Below are positions 37,891 through 46,994 of a stretch of 64,000 bases of DNA, one piece after another. Within the stretch, counting starts at the first letter, position 1. Every line of letters starts with the position of its first letter. A model generated the notes under the pieces. That model worked only from the letters and a program-made list of their open reading frames with translations. It had not been told where the DNA came from and ran no database searches. Made by a program: the position numbers and the translations under genes. Source of the stretch: Betaproteobacteria bacterium (lineage in GTDB: Bacteria > Pseudomonadota > Gammaproteobacteria > Burkholderiales > Rhodocyclaceae); contig WQYQ01000006.1 in the NCBI GenBank assembly GCA_009781175.1, positions 62,001 through 126,000 of the forward strand. Direction: 5' to 3'.

Positions 37891-38073
37891 GGCATTCACG
37901 CGATAGGAGCGTGCGATTCTATCATGCGCGCCACAATGCCAATCGAGGCGAGAGCGGGCTGATTTCCGTCCGCCGGCACTGCGCGAGAAAGGCTCGTCCA
38001 ATCGCAAATCCGAAAAGGTTGATGCTAGAATCCCTCCTCGGAAAACGGTTGCGTTCTCTTCCGAAGGTTTAGA

Positions 38074-38147
38074 GCGGGTGTAGTTCAATGGTAGAACGGC
38101 AGCTTCCCAAGCTGCATACGTGGGTTCGATTCCCATCACCCGCTCCA
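38074..38147 (+). tRNA. tRNA-Gly (anticodon CCC)
   Basis: A 74-base cloverleaf with acceptor GCGGGTG and CACCCGC, D arm with TTCAATGGTAGAA, anticodon loop TTCCCAA (anticodon CCC), T arm GTGGGTTCGATTCCCAT and an encoded CCA. It reads GGG codons. It is divergent from thiS and 78 bases upstream of the flavin reductase gene. Confidence 0.96.
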
Positions 38148-38225
38148 CTATGACAATCCAGGGACTTCCAAGGAAACCCAGTGAGTGTCGTAAGTTATTC
38201 ACCAAAAACCATCGGAGGTTCTTTC

Positions 38226-38768
38226 ATGCAGCAGTTGAATCAGAGCAAGGTCTTCACCTTGATGGAATCGGGGCCCGTTATTCTCGTGACAACCCATGAC
38301 GAAGGCAAGGACAACGTCATGACCATCTCCTGGACCATGGTGATGGACTTCACCCCGGTATTCGCCATCACCACAGGCGCATGGAACCACTCCTTCGCAG
38401 CGTTGCGAAAACACCGGGAATGCGTGATTGCGATTCCCACCGTCGACCTGCTGGACAAGGTGGTCGGTGTCGGGACGTGCTCCGGTGTGGATACAGACAA
38501 GTTCTCCAAGTTCGGCCTCACACGTGTGCCGGCCAAACACGTCAAGCCGCCTCTGATCAAGGAATGCCTCGCGAACATCGAGTGCAGGGTCACCGACATC
38601 ATCGAAAAACACGGCATCGTGGTGCTGGAGGCGATACTTGCCTATACCGACACCGCGCGCAAGGAAAGGCGCATGGTTCATGCCGTGGGTGACGGAACAT
38701 TCATCGTCGACGGGCGCAAGATCGACCGTGCTGCAATGATGGCCTCCAAGCTCCCGCCGGGTTTATAA
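38226..38768 (+). CDS. Flavin reductase-like FMN-binding protein
   Basis: A 180-residue split-barrel flavoprotein. GPVILVTTHDEGKDNVMTIS starts the flavin-binding core, followed by TTGAWNHSFAALRKHRECVI and IPTVDLLDKVVGVGTCSGVD. Such proteins use FMN as cofactor or substrate, reduced by NAD(P)H, and often serve an unlinked monooxygenase. The ATG at 38226 has GGAGG at good spacing, which is stronger than the upstream GTG 38181. Its partner enzyme is not in the window, and the adjacent Mrp genes give no clear link. Confidence 0.83.
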   Translation: MQQLNQSKVFTLMESGPVILVTTHDEGKDNVMTISWTMVMDFTPVFAITTGAWNHSFAALRKHRECVIAIPTVDLLDKVVGVGTCSGVDTDKFSKFGLTRVPAKHVKPPLIKECLANIECRVTDIIEKHGIVVLEAILAYTDTARKERRMVHAVGDGTFIVDGRKIDRAAMMASKLPPGL

Positions 38769-38834
38769 CGCCTTGTGAGCAGCCCGTGATCGCCGCGGTT
38801 CGCGCCTTGCCGCCCATCGCGAAACAAGGCGCGT

Positions 38835-39176
38835 TCAGCCGCCGTTTTCTTCTTGCCGGTCGCCGCCGGCTTCGCTGCGGAAAATGGCGGCGCGCATGAG
38901 CAGCATGGTTGTTACCGGCGAAGTGAGTAGTAGGAAGAGAGTAATCAGCAGTTCGTGGATGACCGGCCGGCCGGCGACGGCGGAGGAGGTCAGCATCGAG
39001 GCGATCAGGACGCAGCCGGCGCCGAGCGTGTTGCCCATCGTCGGGGCGTGGATGCGGGCGTAAAAGGATCTCAGACGCAGCAAGCCGAGCGATCCGATCA
39101 GCGCGAGCAGGCCGCCGGCGATCAGCAGCAGCGTCGCGGGCAGCGCGATCCAGGGCGACATTTCGGCAATGTTCAT
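38835..39176 (-). CDS. mrpG: Mrp-type Na+/H+ antiporter subunit G
   Basis: A 113-residue subunit with three membrane helices. GSLGLLRLRSFYARIHAPTM and then GNTLGAG are the MnhG/PhaG family signature. It belongs to the multi-subunit Mrp antiporter, which exchanges cytosolic Na+ (or K+) for external H+. ATG 39174-39176 was chosen over a longer frame that lies inside mrpF. It is the last gene of mrpAB-C-D-E-F-G and overlaps mrpF by 4 bases. Confidence 0.93.
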   Translation of the reverse strand: MNIAEMSPWIALPATLLLIAGGLLALIGSLGLLRLRSFYARIHAPTMGNTLGAGCVLIASMLTSSAVAGRPVIHELLITLFLLLTSPVTTMLLMRAAIFRSEAGGDRQEENGG

Positions 39177-39454
39177 GGCTCGATAACCTCGCCGCGCAGC
39201 AGGAACTTGGCCATCGCCGTTGAGCCGACGAAGCCGAACAGCGCGATCAGCAGGGCGATGTCGAAATAGATCGCCGAGCCGATCCCGATGCCGAGCATCA
39301 GAATCGACAGCATGCCGTTGATGTACAGGGTATCGAGGGCGAGGATGCGGTCCTGCGCCGAAGGGCCGCGCAGCAGGCGGATCGTCGCGCACAGCATGCC
39401 GGTGGCAAAACAGGCGAGGGCGAAATGCACCGCCCATGTGAGGAAGGCGTTCAT
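39173..39454 (-). CDS. mrpF: Mrp-type Na+/H+ antiporter subunit F
   Basis: A 93-residue subunit with three membrane helices. The motif RLLRGPSAQDRILALDTLYI is diagnostic of MnhF/PhaF. Its start overlaps the end of mrpE and its stop overlaps mrpG (4 bases each), so subunits E, F and G are translationally coupled. Confidence 0.94.
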   Translation of the reverse strand: MNAFLTWAVHFALACFATGMLCATIRLLRGPSAQDRILALDTLYINGMLSILMLGIGIGSAIYFDIALLIALFGFVGSTAMAKFLLRGEVIEP

Positions 39455-39939
39455 TCGAAAATCTCCATCAGGGGGCGTTCGTAACGGTGCTTGATGGTGT
39501 GCAGCCAGGCCGCTTCATCCTGGAGGTCGAGCACATGCAGCGTCAGCACGTTGTCGTGCGGGTCAAGGCGGGCGAAGACGGTGCCGGGCGTCGCCGTGAT
39601 GATGATGGCGAGCGCCGCCAGGCCATGCGGGTCGCGCATCTCGAGCGGGATTTCCATGAAGCCGACCTTCGGTTGCTGGCGGACGGTGCCGAGAATGATC
39701 CGGCCCACCGCGAAGTTCGAGCGCACGACATCGCACAAGACATGCCAGCACAGCACAGCAACCAGCCCAAGGCGGCGCGGATGCGCCGCGCCAGGCCGCA
39801 AGGTGCGCGCCAGGCGGCTAACGAATAGTGCAAAAATTAAACCGAGCAGCCAGTGGTGCGGCGCGAGCGAGTCGTTGACCAGCAGCCACATGAGCAGCAG
39901 CATGATTTCCAGGCGCGGGAATTGCGTCATCGTACTCAT
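39451..39939 (-). CDS. mrpE: Mrp-type Na+/H+ antiporter subunit E
   Basis: A 162-residue subunit with N-terminal membrane helices and a soluble tail. MnhE-type motifs include VLCDVVRSNFAVGRIIL, ITATPGTVFARLDPHDNVL and LHVLDLQDE. The true start is ATG 39937-39939, overlapping mrpD by 4 bases. In Mrp complexes MrpE supports complex stability and activity rather than proton pumping. Confidence 0.94.
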   Translation of the reverse strand: MSTMTQFPRLEIMLLLMWLLVNDSLAPHHWLLGLIFALFVSRLARTLRPGAAHPRRLGLVAVLCWHVLCDVVRSNFAVGRIILGTVRQQPKVGFMEIPLEMRDPHGLAALAIIITATPGTVFARLDPHDNVLTLHVLDLQDEAAWLHTIKHRYERPLMEIFE

Positions 39940-41555
39940 GGCGTGCCGACCTCCGGCGGCACGGGAATCACCGTGCGGATGTAGGCGCTGGCGTCGTACA
40001 GAGATTGCGAGGCGGCGCGGCAATAGGCCATGGCGGGCTCGGGAGCCAGCGCCATCCACAGGCAGACCAGCAGCAAGGCGGCGACCGGCCCGGCTTCCAG
40101 CCATTGCAGGTGCGGCGGCTGGCGCTCCATGTCCCAGAAAACGCGGATGCCGAGGCGTGACAGCGCAATCAGGCCGGCCATGCCGGAGAGCAGCACGGCG
40201 GCGATGAACAGCCCGACGTGCAGCAAAGGCGCTTCCGGCAGCGAATCGAGCGAGGCGCCGAGCAGGGCGAATTTGCCGACGAAGCCCGAGAGCGGCGGCA
40301 GGCCGGTCAGCAGCAGCACGCAGGCGACGAAGGCGAGACCGAGGAAGGCCATCGCCGCCGGAATCGCGACGCCAGCCGTTTCGTCCGGGTGCTCGGTGTC
40401 ATGGCGTGCTTCCATGCCAAAAGCCTCGAAACTGATCGCCAGCAGGTCGGCGCCTTGCTTGCGGTTGCGTTCGGCCATTTCGATCAGCATGAAGAACGCA
40501 CCGCCGCCGAGCACCGAGCTGATGAGATAGTAGATCGCAGGCCCAGTCAGCAGCGTGCCGGTGAAGCCGAAGGCGGTCAGCAGCGTACCGGAGGAAACAA
40601 TGACCAGGAAGGCGGCCAGGCGGTCGAGTTTCTGGGCGCTGAGGACGCCCAGGGTGCCGACCGTCATGGTCACCAACCCGCAGTAGAACAGCCAGGTGCC
40701 GCCGAAAGGCGCCGGGGCGACGCCGCTTTCCTGCAGCAGCACGCCGACGCGCAGCAGCGCATAAACGCCGACCTTGGTCAGGATCGAGAAGATCGCGCCG
40801 GCCGGCGGCACCGCGTTGCCGTAAGCGGCCGGCAGCCAGAAATTGAGCGGCCAGGCACCGGCCTTGACGAGGAAGACAACGCCGAGGATCGCGGCCGCCA
40901 CGTGGAACAACTGGCGGTCGCCGGCGTCGAGGGCGGCGACGCGCAGCGGCAGTTCCGCCAGGTTCAGCGTGCCGGTGAGGCCGTACATCAGGGCGGCGGC
41001 GACCAGGAAGAACAGCGAGGCGAACAGGTTGACCACGATGTAGTGCAGCCCGGCGCGCACGCGCGGACCGCCGGAGCCATGGAGAACCAAGCCGTAGGAG
41101 GCGGCCAGCATGACTTCGAAAAAGACGAAGAGGTTGAACAAGTCGCCGGTCAGGAAGATGCCGTTCAGCCCCATCAGGAGGAACTGAAACAGCGGCAGGT
41201 AATGCACGCCGGCCTTTTCCCAGCGCGCGATCGAATAGATCAACGCGGCCAGACCAAGCGTGGCGGTCAGCGTCAGCATCACCGCCGCGAGACGGTCGAT
41301 GACGAGCACGATGCCGAACGGCGCGGGCCAGTCGCCGAGGGCGTAGATGCCGATCGGACCGGCCCACGGCGCGGCCAGCCAGCCGTCCGCGACCGCCAGC
41401 AGGCCGACGGCGACGGCGAGTTGCAGCACAACCGCGAACAAGGACAGCGCAATGCGCGGCCCGTGTCGGCTGTCGCTCGACAGCAGCAGCAGCGCGCCGG
41501 TCAGCATCGGCGCCAGAACCGGCAGGATCGGCAGGTGTTGCAGCCAGTGCGTCAT
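39936..41555 (-). CDS. mrpD: Mrp-type Na+/H+ antiporter subunit D
   Basis: A 539-residue, multi-helix subunit related to complex I NuoM/NuoN. It carries the ion-pathway Glu/Lys region LFNLFVFFEVMLAASYGLVL and VFLVKAGAWPLNFWLPAAYG. A cytosolic insertion near residue 395 is rich in charged residues (EAFGMEARHDTEHPDETAGV). The ATG at 41553-41555 sits 1 base after the mrpC stop; an extension to 41606 lies inside mrpC. Confidence 0.95.
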   Translation of the reverse strand: MTHWLQHLPILPVLAPMLTGALLLLSSDSRHGPRIALSLFAVVLQLAVAVGLLAVADGWLAAPWAGPIGIYALGDWPAPFGIVLVIDRLAAVMLTLTATLGLAALIYSIARWEKAGVHYLPLFQFLLMGLNGIFLTGDLFNLFVFFEVMLAASYGLVLHGSGGPRVRAGLHYIVVNLFASLFFLVAAALMYGLTGTLNLAELPLRVAALDAGDRQLFHVAAAILGVVFLVKAGAWPLNFWLPAAYGNAVPPAGAIFSILTKVGVYALLRVGVLLQESGVAPAPFGGTWLFYCGLVTMTVGTLGVLSAQKLDRLAAFLVIVSSGTLLTAFGFTGTLLTGPAIYYLISSVLGGGAFFMLIEMAERNRKQGADLLAISFEAFGMEARHDTEHPDETAGVAIPAAMAFLGLAFVACVLLLTGLPPLSGFVGKFALLGASLDSLPEAPLLHVGLFIAAVLLSGMAGLIALSRLGIRVFWDMERQPPHLQWLEAGPVAALLLVCLWMALAPEPAMAYCRAASQSLYDASAYIRTVIPVPPEVGTP

Positions 41556-41556
41556 A

Positions 41557-41901
41557 TCACTCCTCCGGCTCGCGGCCATCGACATGGTCGGTGCCGCTGA
41601 AACCACGCGAGGCGAGCAGGACGACGAGGAACAAGGCGGTGGTGGCGAAGCCGATGACGATGGCCGTCAGCACCAGCGCCGAGGGCAGCGGATCGGCGTA
41701 GTGCGACGGATCGCTGCCGAGCGCCGGCGCGATGACCGGCGGCGCGCCCAGCCGCAGGCGGCCCATGCCGAAGATGAACAGGTTGACGGCGTAGGCGAGC
41801 AGCGACAGGCCGATGATGAGCTGGAAGGTGCGCGGCCGCAGGATCAGGTAGATGCCGGAAGCGGCCATGATGCCGACGGCCAGGGAAAAGATCAGTTCCA
41901 T
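41557..41901 (-). CDS. mrpC: Mrp-type Na+/H+ antiporter subunit C
   Basis: A 114-residue, three-helix subunit related to NuoK. Motifs are GIYLILRPRTFQLIIGLSLL, LFIFGMGRL and DPLPSALVLTAIVIGFATTA. The ATG at 41899-41901 overlaps the mrpAB stop in a TGATG arrangement, and the GTG just before it falls inside that stop context and is less likely. Confidence 0.95.
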   Translation of the reverse strand: MELIFSLAVGIMAASGIYLILRPRTFQLIIGLSLLAYAVNLFIFGMGRLRLGAPPVIAPALGSDPSHYADPLPSALVLTAIVIGFATTALFLVVLLASRGFSGTDHVDGREPEE

Positions 41902-44786
41902 CACGATGCTCCCTCGGTTTCGGTTTTACGCGGCAGGCTGCGCAGCGACTGGTGGGCGATGGCGATCAGCATGAGCACCGTCGCGCCGACGACCAGCAGG
42001 TAAACGCCGACGTCGAACAGCAGCACCGTCGACAGGTGGATTTCGCCGAGCAGCGGCAGGCTGGCGTGCCAGCCCTCGCTGGTCAGGAAGGAATCGCCAG
42101 CCACGGCGGCGACGATGCCGGCGGCGGCTGCGCATAGCAGGCCCGCAGCGATCCAGTACAGCGGATGGATGCGCAGGCGGGATTCGACCCACACGGTGCC
42201 GCTGACGATGTATTGCAGGATGATGGCGGTGGCGAAAATCAGCCCGCCGACAAAGCCGCCGCCCGGCGCGTTGTGGCCGCGCAGCAGGAAGAACACCGAG
42301 ATCAACATGGCCATCGGCAGCAGCAGGCGCACTAGCACGGCGGGCAGCATCAGGTAGCCAGTCGGCAAGCCGGCTGCGGGGTCCGGCCCGCGCGGGGCAT
42401 CGCGCAGATCCTGTTCGACTTGCTGGGCGGGCAGCGCCATGCTCTCCGGCGCCGGGCGGAAGCGCCGCAGCAGCGCATACACCGTCAGCGCGACGACGGC
42501 GAGCACGGTGATTTCGCCGAAGGTGTCGAAGCCGCGGAAGTCGACCAGGATCACATTGACCACGTTGAGCCCGCCGCCGCGCGGCAGCGACTGTTTGACG
42601 AAGAAGGACGCGATGCCGTCGACGGTTGGACGGGTGAGGATGGCGTAGCTCAACGCGGCGATGCCGCCGCCGCCGGCAAGCGCAATCAGCAAATCGCGCA
42701 GGCGGCGCAGGTGGGCACGCAGCGCTTCCGGCTTGCCCGCGCTGAAACGCTCGTCGCGTTTCGGCAGCCAGCGCAGGCCGAGCAGGATCAACACGGCGGT
42801 GACGACTTCGACGGCCAACTGTGTCAGCGCCAGATCGGGCGCTGAGAACCAGACGAAGGTCAGGCTCGTCGCCAGACCAGCGCCGCCGGCCATGATCAGC
42901 GCCGCCAAGCGGTGCAGCTTGGCCTGCCAGGCGGCGGCCACCGCGCACAGGGCGCCGACCACCCATAGCAGGGCGAAAGCCGGGTCGGCCTCGGTCAGCG
43001 TTCGCTTGCCAAGCCTGAGCGGGCCGTCGGCGAACGGCAGCAGGCTGCCGACGACGACGACGAGCAGAATCACCAGCAACTGGGTTTGCAAACGCCGCGA
43101 ACTCAGGTAGCCGAGCAGCCGGTCGGCAAAATCGTTGACGGCGCTGAGCAGCCAGTTGAAGGCTTGCTTGCCGTCGAGCCGTTCGAGCAGCGGGATGTGC
43201 GCGCTGCGCCGTCCGATGCACGGCAGGTAAAGCACGATGCCGCCGAACAGCGCAATCATGCTCATGTACAGCGGCAGGTTCAGGCCGTGCCAGACGGCCA
43301 GGCTGTAGCTCGGCGCGGACAGGCCGAGCAAAGAGCCGGTCGCGGTATGCAGGAAGGGGCCGACAGTCTGCGCCGGAAGAATGCCGACGAGCAGGCAGGC
43401 CGCGACCAGCAGCGCGCTCGGCAACAGCATCCAGCGCGTCGGCTCATGCGGCTGGTGCGGCAGGCCGACGGCGGGTTGACCGAAAAACACCTGATGAATG
43501 AAGCGCAGCGAATAAGCGACGCTAAGCATGCCGGCCAGCGTCGCCGCCACCGGCAGCAGCAGGCGCTGCCATTCCGGACGCCCGAGAAAGACGGTCTCGG
43601 TGAAGAACATCTCCTTCGACAAAAAACCGTTGAGTAGCGGCACGCCGGCCATCGCGGCGGCGGCGACCAGGGCCAGCGTGGCGGTGATCGGCATGGCGCG
43701 GTAAAGGCCGGAGAGGCGGTTGATGTCGCGCGTGCCGGTTTCGTGGTCGACGATGCCGGCGGCCATAAACAGCGAAGCCTTGAAAGTGGCGTGGTTGATG
43801 ATGTGGAAAACGGCGGCGACCAGCGCCAGCTCGCTGTTCATGCCGAGCAGCAGCGTAATCAGGCCGAGGTGGCTAATCGTCGAATAAGCCAGCACGCCTT
43901 TCAGATCGTTCTGGAACAGTGCCAGATAACCGCCGATGAGCAGCGTGCACAGACCCGCGCCGCCGATCAGCCAGAACCACAGGTCGCTGCCGGCCAGCAC
44001 CGGCCACAGCCGGGCGAGCAGGAACACGCCGGCCTTGACCATCGTCGCCGAATGTAGATAGGCGGAAACCGGCGTCGGCGCGGCCATCGCGTGCGGCAGC
44101 CAGAAATGGAACGGGAATTGGGCACTTTTGCTCAAGGCGCCGACGGCGACCAGAGCGAGAATCATCGGATACCAGTCATGCGCCTTGATCTTGCCGCTGG
44201 CGGCGAGCACCACGTCAAGATCGTAACTGCCCGCCACATGGCCGATCAGCAGCACGCCGCCGAGCAGCGCCAGACCGCCGATGCCGGTCACGGTCAGCGC
44301 CATGCGGGCGCCGCTGCGGGCGTCGCTGCGATGATGCCAGTAGGCGATCAGCATGAACGAGGCGAGGCTCGTCAGTTCCCAGAACATCGCCAGTTGCAGC
44401 AGATTGCCGGAAAGCACGACGCCGAGCATGCTGCCCATGAAGGCGAGGAAGAAGGAAAAGAAACGCGGCACCGGATCGGCCGGCGACATGTAGTAGCGCG
44501 CATAGATGACGACGAGCAAGCCGATCAGCGAAATCAGCATGGCGAACAGCCAGGCGAAACCGTCCATGCGCAATTGGAAGTCGATACCGAGCGTGCGCGA
44601 CCACGGAATCATCAAGCGCAGCACAGCTTCGTCGACCACTTGCGGATATTGGACGGCGGTCAGCACAACGACCGTCAGCGCGATGATCCCTGCCAGCCAT
44701 GCTTCCGCATTACGCGCGTTGGTGGGAAGGAGTGCCGCGCACAGACTACCAATGAAGGGAAGTAATACGATCAAGAGCAAAACCAT
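41901..44786 (-). CDS. mrpA: Fused MrpA-MrpB subunit of the Mrp-type Na+/H+ antiporter
   Basis: A 961-residue protein. The N-terminal two thirds are MrpA, related to complex I Nuo[40 protein letters not shown], and [20 protein letters not shown] carry the proton-path Glu, Lys and His. A DUF4040-like part ([20 protein letters not shown]) follows. The last about 150 residues are MrpB ([36 protein letters not shown]). No separate mrpB is present, so the fusion supplies it. It leads the operon; the chromate transporter pair is divergent. Confidence 0.93.
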   Translation of the reverse strand: MVLLLIVLLPFIGSLCAALLPTNARNAEAWLAGIIALTVVVLTAVQYPQVVDEAVLRLMIPWSRTLGIDFQLRMDGFAWLFAMLISLIGLLVVIYARYYMSPADPVPRFFSFFLAFMGSMLGVVLSGNLLQLAMFWELTSLASFMLIAYWHHRSDARSGARMALTVTGIGGLALLGGVLLIGHVAGSYDLDVVLAASGKIKAHDWYPMILALVAVGALSKSAQFPFHFWLPHAMAAPTPVSAYLHSATMVKAGVFLLARLWPVLAGSDLWFWLIGGAGLCTLLIGGYLALFQNDLKGVLAYSTISHLGLITLLLGMNSELALVAAVFHIINHATFKASLFMAAGIVDHETGTRDINRLSGLYRAMPITATLALVAAAAMAGVPLLNGFLSKEMFFTETVFLGRPEWQRLLLPVAATLAGMLSVAYSLRFIHQVFFGQPAVGLPHQPHEPTRWMLLPSALLVAACLLVGILPAQTVGPFLHTATGSLLGLSAPSYSLAVWHGLNLPLYMSMIALFGGIVLYLPCIGRRSAHIPLLERLDGKQAFNWLLSAVNDFADRLLGYLSSRRLQTQLLVILLVVVVGSLLPFADGPLRLGKRTLTEADPAFALLWVVGALCAVAAAWQAKLHRLAALIMAGGAGLATSLTFVWFSAPDLALTQLAVEVVTAVLILLGLRWLPKRDERFSAGKPEALRAHLRRLRDLLIALAGGGGIAALSYAILTRPTVDGIASFFVKQSLPRGGGLNVVNVILVDFRGFDTFGEITVLAVVALTVYALLRRFRPAPESMALPAQQVEQDLRDAPRGPDPAAGLPTGYLMLPAVLVRLLLPMAMLISVFFLLRGHNAPGGGFVGGLIFATAIILQYIVSGTVWVESRLRIHPLYWIAAGLLCAAAAGIVAAVAGDSFLTSEGWHASLPLLGEIHLSTVLLFDVGVYLLVVGATVLMLIAIAHQSLRSLPRKTETEGAS

Positions 44787-44964
44787 AGCCCCGAGTCTAA
44801 CCGACGATTGTTAAAATTTCGACGGGAATCAGGCGTTTAGCCTCAGCGTGCATGCTGCGCTCCGGCGCAGTCCCTTAAAACACGACGCCACCCGGCATGA
44901 CGGCACGATATTTTCGGAACAACGGCAGCTGGCGGCCAAGCCGGCATCAAGCTAACCTCGCGGC

Positions 44965-45528
44965 ATGGAAAACGAACCTCTCTCGCCGCCGCCCGGTTGC
45001 GCGGCCATCTTCAGCGGTTTTCTCAGTGTCGGTTTGCGCGGCTTCGGCGGCGTGCTGCCCTGGGCGCGCCGCATGCTCGTCGAAGAGCGCCGCTGGCTCG
45101 ACGAGCGCGGCTTCACCGAAGTGCTCTCGCTCGGCCAACTGATGCCCGGCCCGAATATCGTCAACATCTCGATCGTCATCGGCTCACGCTTCGCCGGCAT
45201 TCCCGGCGCGCTCGCGGCCTTCGGTGGACTCATGCTCGCGCCCTTGGTGATCGTACTGATGCTCGCCGAAACCTATCGGCATTTCGGCACGATCGAAGTC
45301 GTGCAACACATGCTTTCAGGCGTGTCGGCGGCCGCCGCCGGGCTCGTTCTCGCAATGGGCGCGCGGCTCGCACAAAATCTCGAACGCCGCGTGTGGATGA
45401 TCGGGCTCGCCTTGCTGACTTTCGTCGCCGTCGCCTGGCTGCGCCTGCCGCTGCTCGCGGTGCTGGGCGTGCTGGCCCCGCTCGGCGTCGCGCTCGGCTG
45501 GTATACGAACAAAAAGGCGTCGCGATGA
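44965..45528 (+). CDS. Chromate transporter half-protein, N-terminal type
   Basis: A 187-residue CHR-domain protein. GFLSVGLRGFGGVLPWARRM and SLGQLMPGPNIVNISIVIG are the ChrA signature (PGPN). Long ChrA proteins fuse two such halves; here they are separate genes, as in short-chain paired CHR systems. The pair would act together in the inner membrane, most likely as an anion (chromate/sulfate) transporter; the natural substrate may not be chromate. The stop overlaps the second half's start. Confidence 0.88.
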   Translation: MENEPLSPPPGCAAIFSGFLSVGLRGFGGVLPWARRMLVEERRWLDERGFTEVLSLGQLMPGPNIVNISIVIGSRFAGIPGALAAFGGLMLAPLVIVLMLAETYRHFGTIEVVQHMLSGVSAAAAGLVLAMGARLAQNLERRVWMIGLALLTFVAVAWLRLPLLAVLGVLAPLGVALGWYTNKKASR

Positions 45529-46055
45529 GCGCGCGCCCCGGCCTCAGCGACATCTTTCTCGGTACGCTCGTGCTTTCCTTGATGGCCGTCGGCGGCGCGA
45601 ACGCCATCGTGCCCGAGCTGCACCGTCAGACCGTCGAACTGCGACACTGGCTGAGCGGACCCGAATTCGCCGCGCTGTTCGCCATCGCCTCGGCCGCGCC
45701 GGGTCCGAATGTCTTGATCGTCACGCTGATCGGCTGGCAGCTTGCCGGCATCCCCGGCGCGCTCGTCGCAACGCTCGGAATCTGCGCGCCCTCCTCGCTT
45801 CTGGCCTGGACCGTCGGCCACATCTGGGAGCGCCTCAAAGGCTCGCCGTGGCGGGCCATCATCCAGCGCGGCCTCGCGCCCGTCACGATCGGGCTCGTGC
45901 TCGGCAGCGGTTGGCTGCTTACGGGCGCAGCGGCGAAAAGCTGGCACGGCGTGGCGCTCGCGGCGGTCGCCGCCCTTGTTTATTGGCGCGCCAAATTCAA
46001 CCCGCTCTGGGTGCTGGGGGCTGGGGCCTTGATCGGGCTGGTCCGCTGGCTGTAA
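45525..46055 (+). CDS. Chromate transporter half-protein, C-terminal type
   Basis: The second CHR half, 176 residues. It has SLMAVGGANAIVPELHRQTV, then AIASAAPGPNVLIVTLIGWQ with the PGPN motif, and further membrane helices to GALIGLVRWL. The ATG at 45525 overlaps the stop of the first half (ATGA), which favours equimolar synthesis. A longer frame from 44997 is an out-of-frame shadow of the first gene. The left REP-like palindrome begins 6 bases after its stop. Confidence 0.88.
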   Translation: MSARPGLSDIFLGTLVLSLMAVGGANAIVPELHRQTVELRHWLSGPEFAALFAIASAAPGPNVLIVTLIGWQLAGIPGALVATLGICAPSSLLAWTVGHIWERLKGSPWRAIIQRGLAPVTIGLVLGSGWLLTGAAAKSWHGVALAAVAALVYWRAKFNPLWVLGAGALIGLVRWL

Positions 46056-46061
46056 ATGTGG

Positions 46062-46093
46062 CGTTGGGCTTCACGACGTTCAGTCCCCCCTAC
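46062..46093 (-). repeat. REP-like palindrome, left copy (head facing the orphan gene)
   Basis: Read on the minus strand this begins GTAG and then forms an imperfect hairpin ending GAAGCCCAACG. Its inner 20 bases match the copy at 46864-46883 in inverted orientation at 17 of 20 positions; the differences are C/T transitions. A GTAG head followed by a hairpin is the layout of REP sequences mobilised by RAYT (IS200-like) transposases. Confidence 0.65.
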
Positions 46094-46133
46094 AGCCCTA
46101 CCTCTAGTTGGATGGGCATAAAAAGGAATAGTT

Positions 46134-46841
46134 ATGAGTCAGCTAAAAGCATCGATAATGAAGTCAATATACGAGGCTTTGGATAACAAAATATTCTCTG
46201 TCGATGATTTCATGGTTGAATTTCCGAATGCCGATAGAATTTTGGCGAAGATCAGATTTATCCACAACAACGATTACTATTTTCACATAACTGAAGTTTC
46301 GAAATCAGAAGGTATTGCTGCAATAGTAGCCCTTTCCAAGGATGTCAAAGTTCCGGCTACGATTGAAAGCCCAGGCGACTACAAGAAAGTAGAGGTGAAT
46401 CGGTTTGAGTCATTTGATTCATGCATAAACAGAATCATTAATTGGTGTGAAAACATCAGGTTAGATCTATGCACAAGATTCCCTGTCTATAAAGATCTTG
46501 ATGAACTGAAGCGCCAGTTCGATCAGCATATTCAAGAGCACATACATAATCCAAGTGATTTGGTTTCTGTGGAGGAGTTAAATAGAATCAATGAGAAGTT
46601 TGACACCCTATACGCCGAGTTCGTCAAACTTAGTGAAGAGCACAAAATCACGAAGGGATTACTTGATGAAATTAAAAGAGATTTCGAAACCATAAAGGCG
46701 AATGCTACGCAGTACACAAAGGGGATGTGGGCAAATCTTGCAAAAAATAGAATTGTGCAAATTATCAAGAAAGTGGGTGGATCGCCCGAAGGTAGAAAGT
46801 TGATGTATGACGGAGCTAAGCGCCTTCTCGGTTTGGATTAA
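46134..46841 (+). CDS. AT-rich orphan protein of unknown function, flanked by inverted REP-like repeats
   Basis: I do not recognise the family. The 235-residue product has a mixed alpha/beta N-terminal half (FSVDDFMVEFPN, IRFIHNNDYYFHITEV) and a helical, coiled-coil-prone C-terminal half (about 130-200), ending in a basic patch (NRIVQIIKKVGG). There is no signal peptide or membrane helix. Base composition is far lower in GC than every neighbour (about 40 percent by eye), with AT-rich codons such as AAA and ATA, which indicates recent transfer. AAAAGGAATAG precedes the ATG. A defence, toxin or stress role would be speculation. Confidence 0.7.
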   Translation: MSQLKASIMKSIYEALDNKIFSVDDFMVEFPNADRILAKIRFIHNNDYYFHITEVSKSEGIAAIVALSKDVKVPATIESPGDYKKVEVNRFESFDSCINRIINWCENIRLDLCTRFPVYKDLDELKRQFDQHIQEHIHNPSDLVSVEELNRINEKFDTLYAEFVKLSEEHKITKGLLDEIKRDFETIKANATQYTKGMWANLAKNRIVQIIKKVGGSPEGRKLMYDGAKRLLGLD

Positions 46842-46854
46842 TGCGTAGAGCACG

Positions 46855-46884
46855 GTAGGTTAGGCTGAACATCATGAAGCCCAC
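46855..46884 (+). repeat. REP-like palindrome, right copy
   Basis: GTAG (46855-46858) is followed by an imperfect hairpin ending GAAGCCCACG. It is the inverted partner of the copy at 46062-46093, so both GTAG heads face the AT-rich gene. It begins 13 bases after that gene's stop codon. Confidence 0.65.
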
Positions 46885-46994
46885 GTGACTGCGCAGCGAC
46901 AAGGATGCCGACCGATCATCCCTCAAACCCGGCTTTGGCCCCTCCCCATCACGGCATGCTAAAGTCGCCGCCTTCCTCCTCTTGCGCAAGCTTC

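Noticed and set aside
37891..38073. TPP riboswitch in front of thiS-thiG-trmB or thiD-thiE
   Set aside because: The conserved THI-box blocks were looked for on the correct strands in both upstream gaps and were not seen.
46062..46884. Integron gene cassette with attC sites around the AT-rich gene
   Set aside because: GTTGGGC and GTTAGGC resemble attC core sites, but the two copies are inverted rather than direct, are short, and have the GTAG-plus-hairpin layout of REPs. No integrase is nearby.
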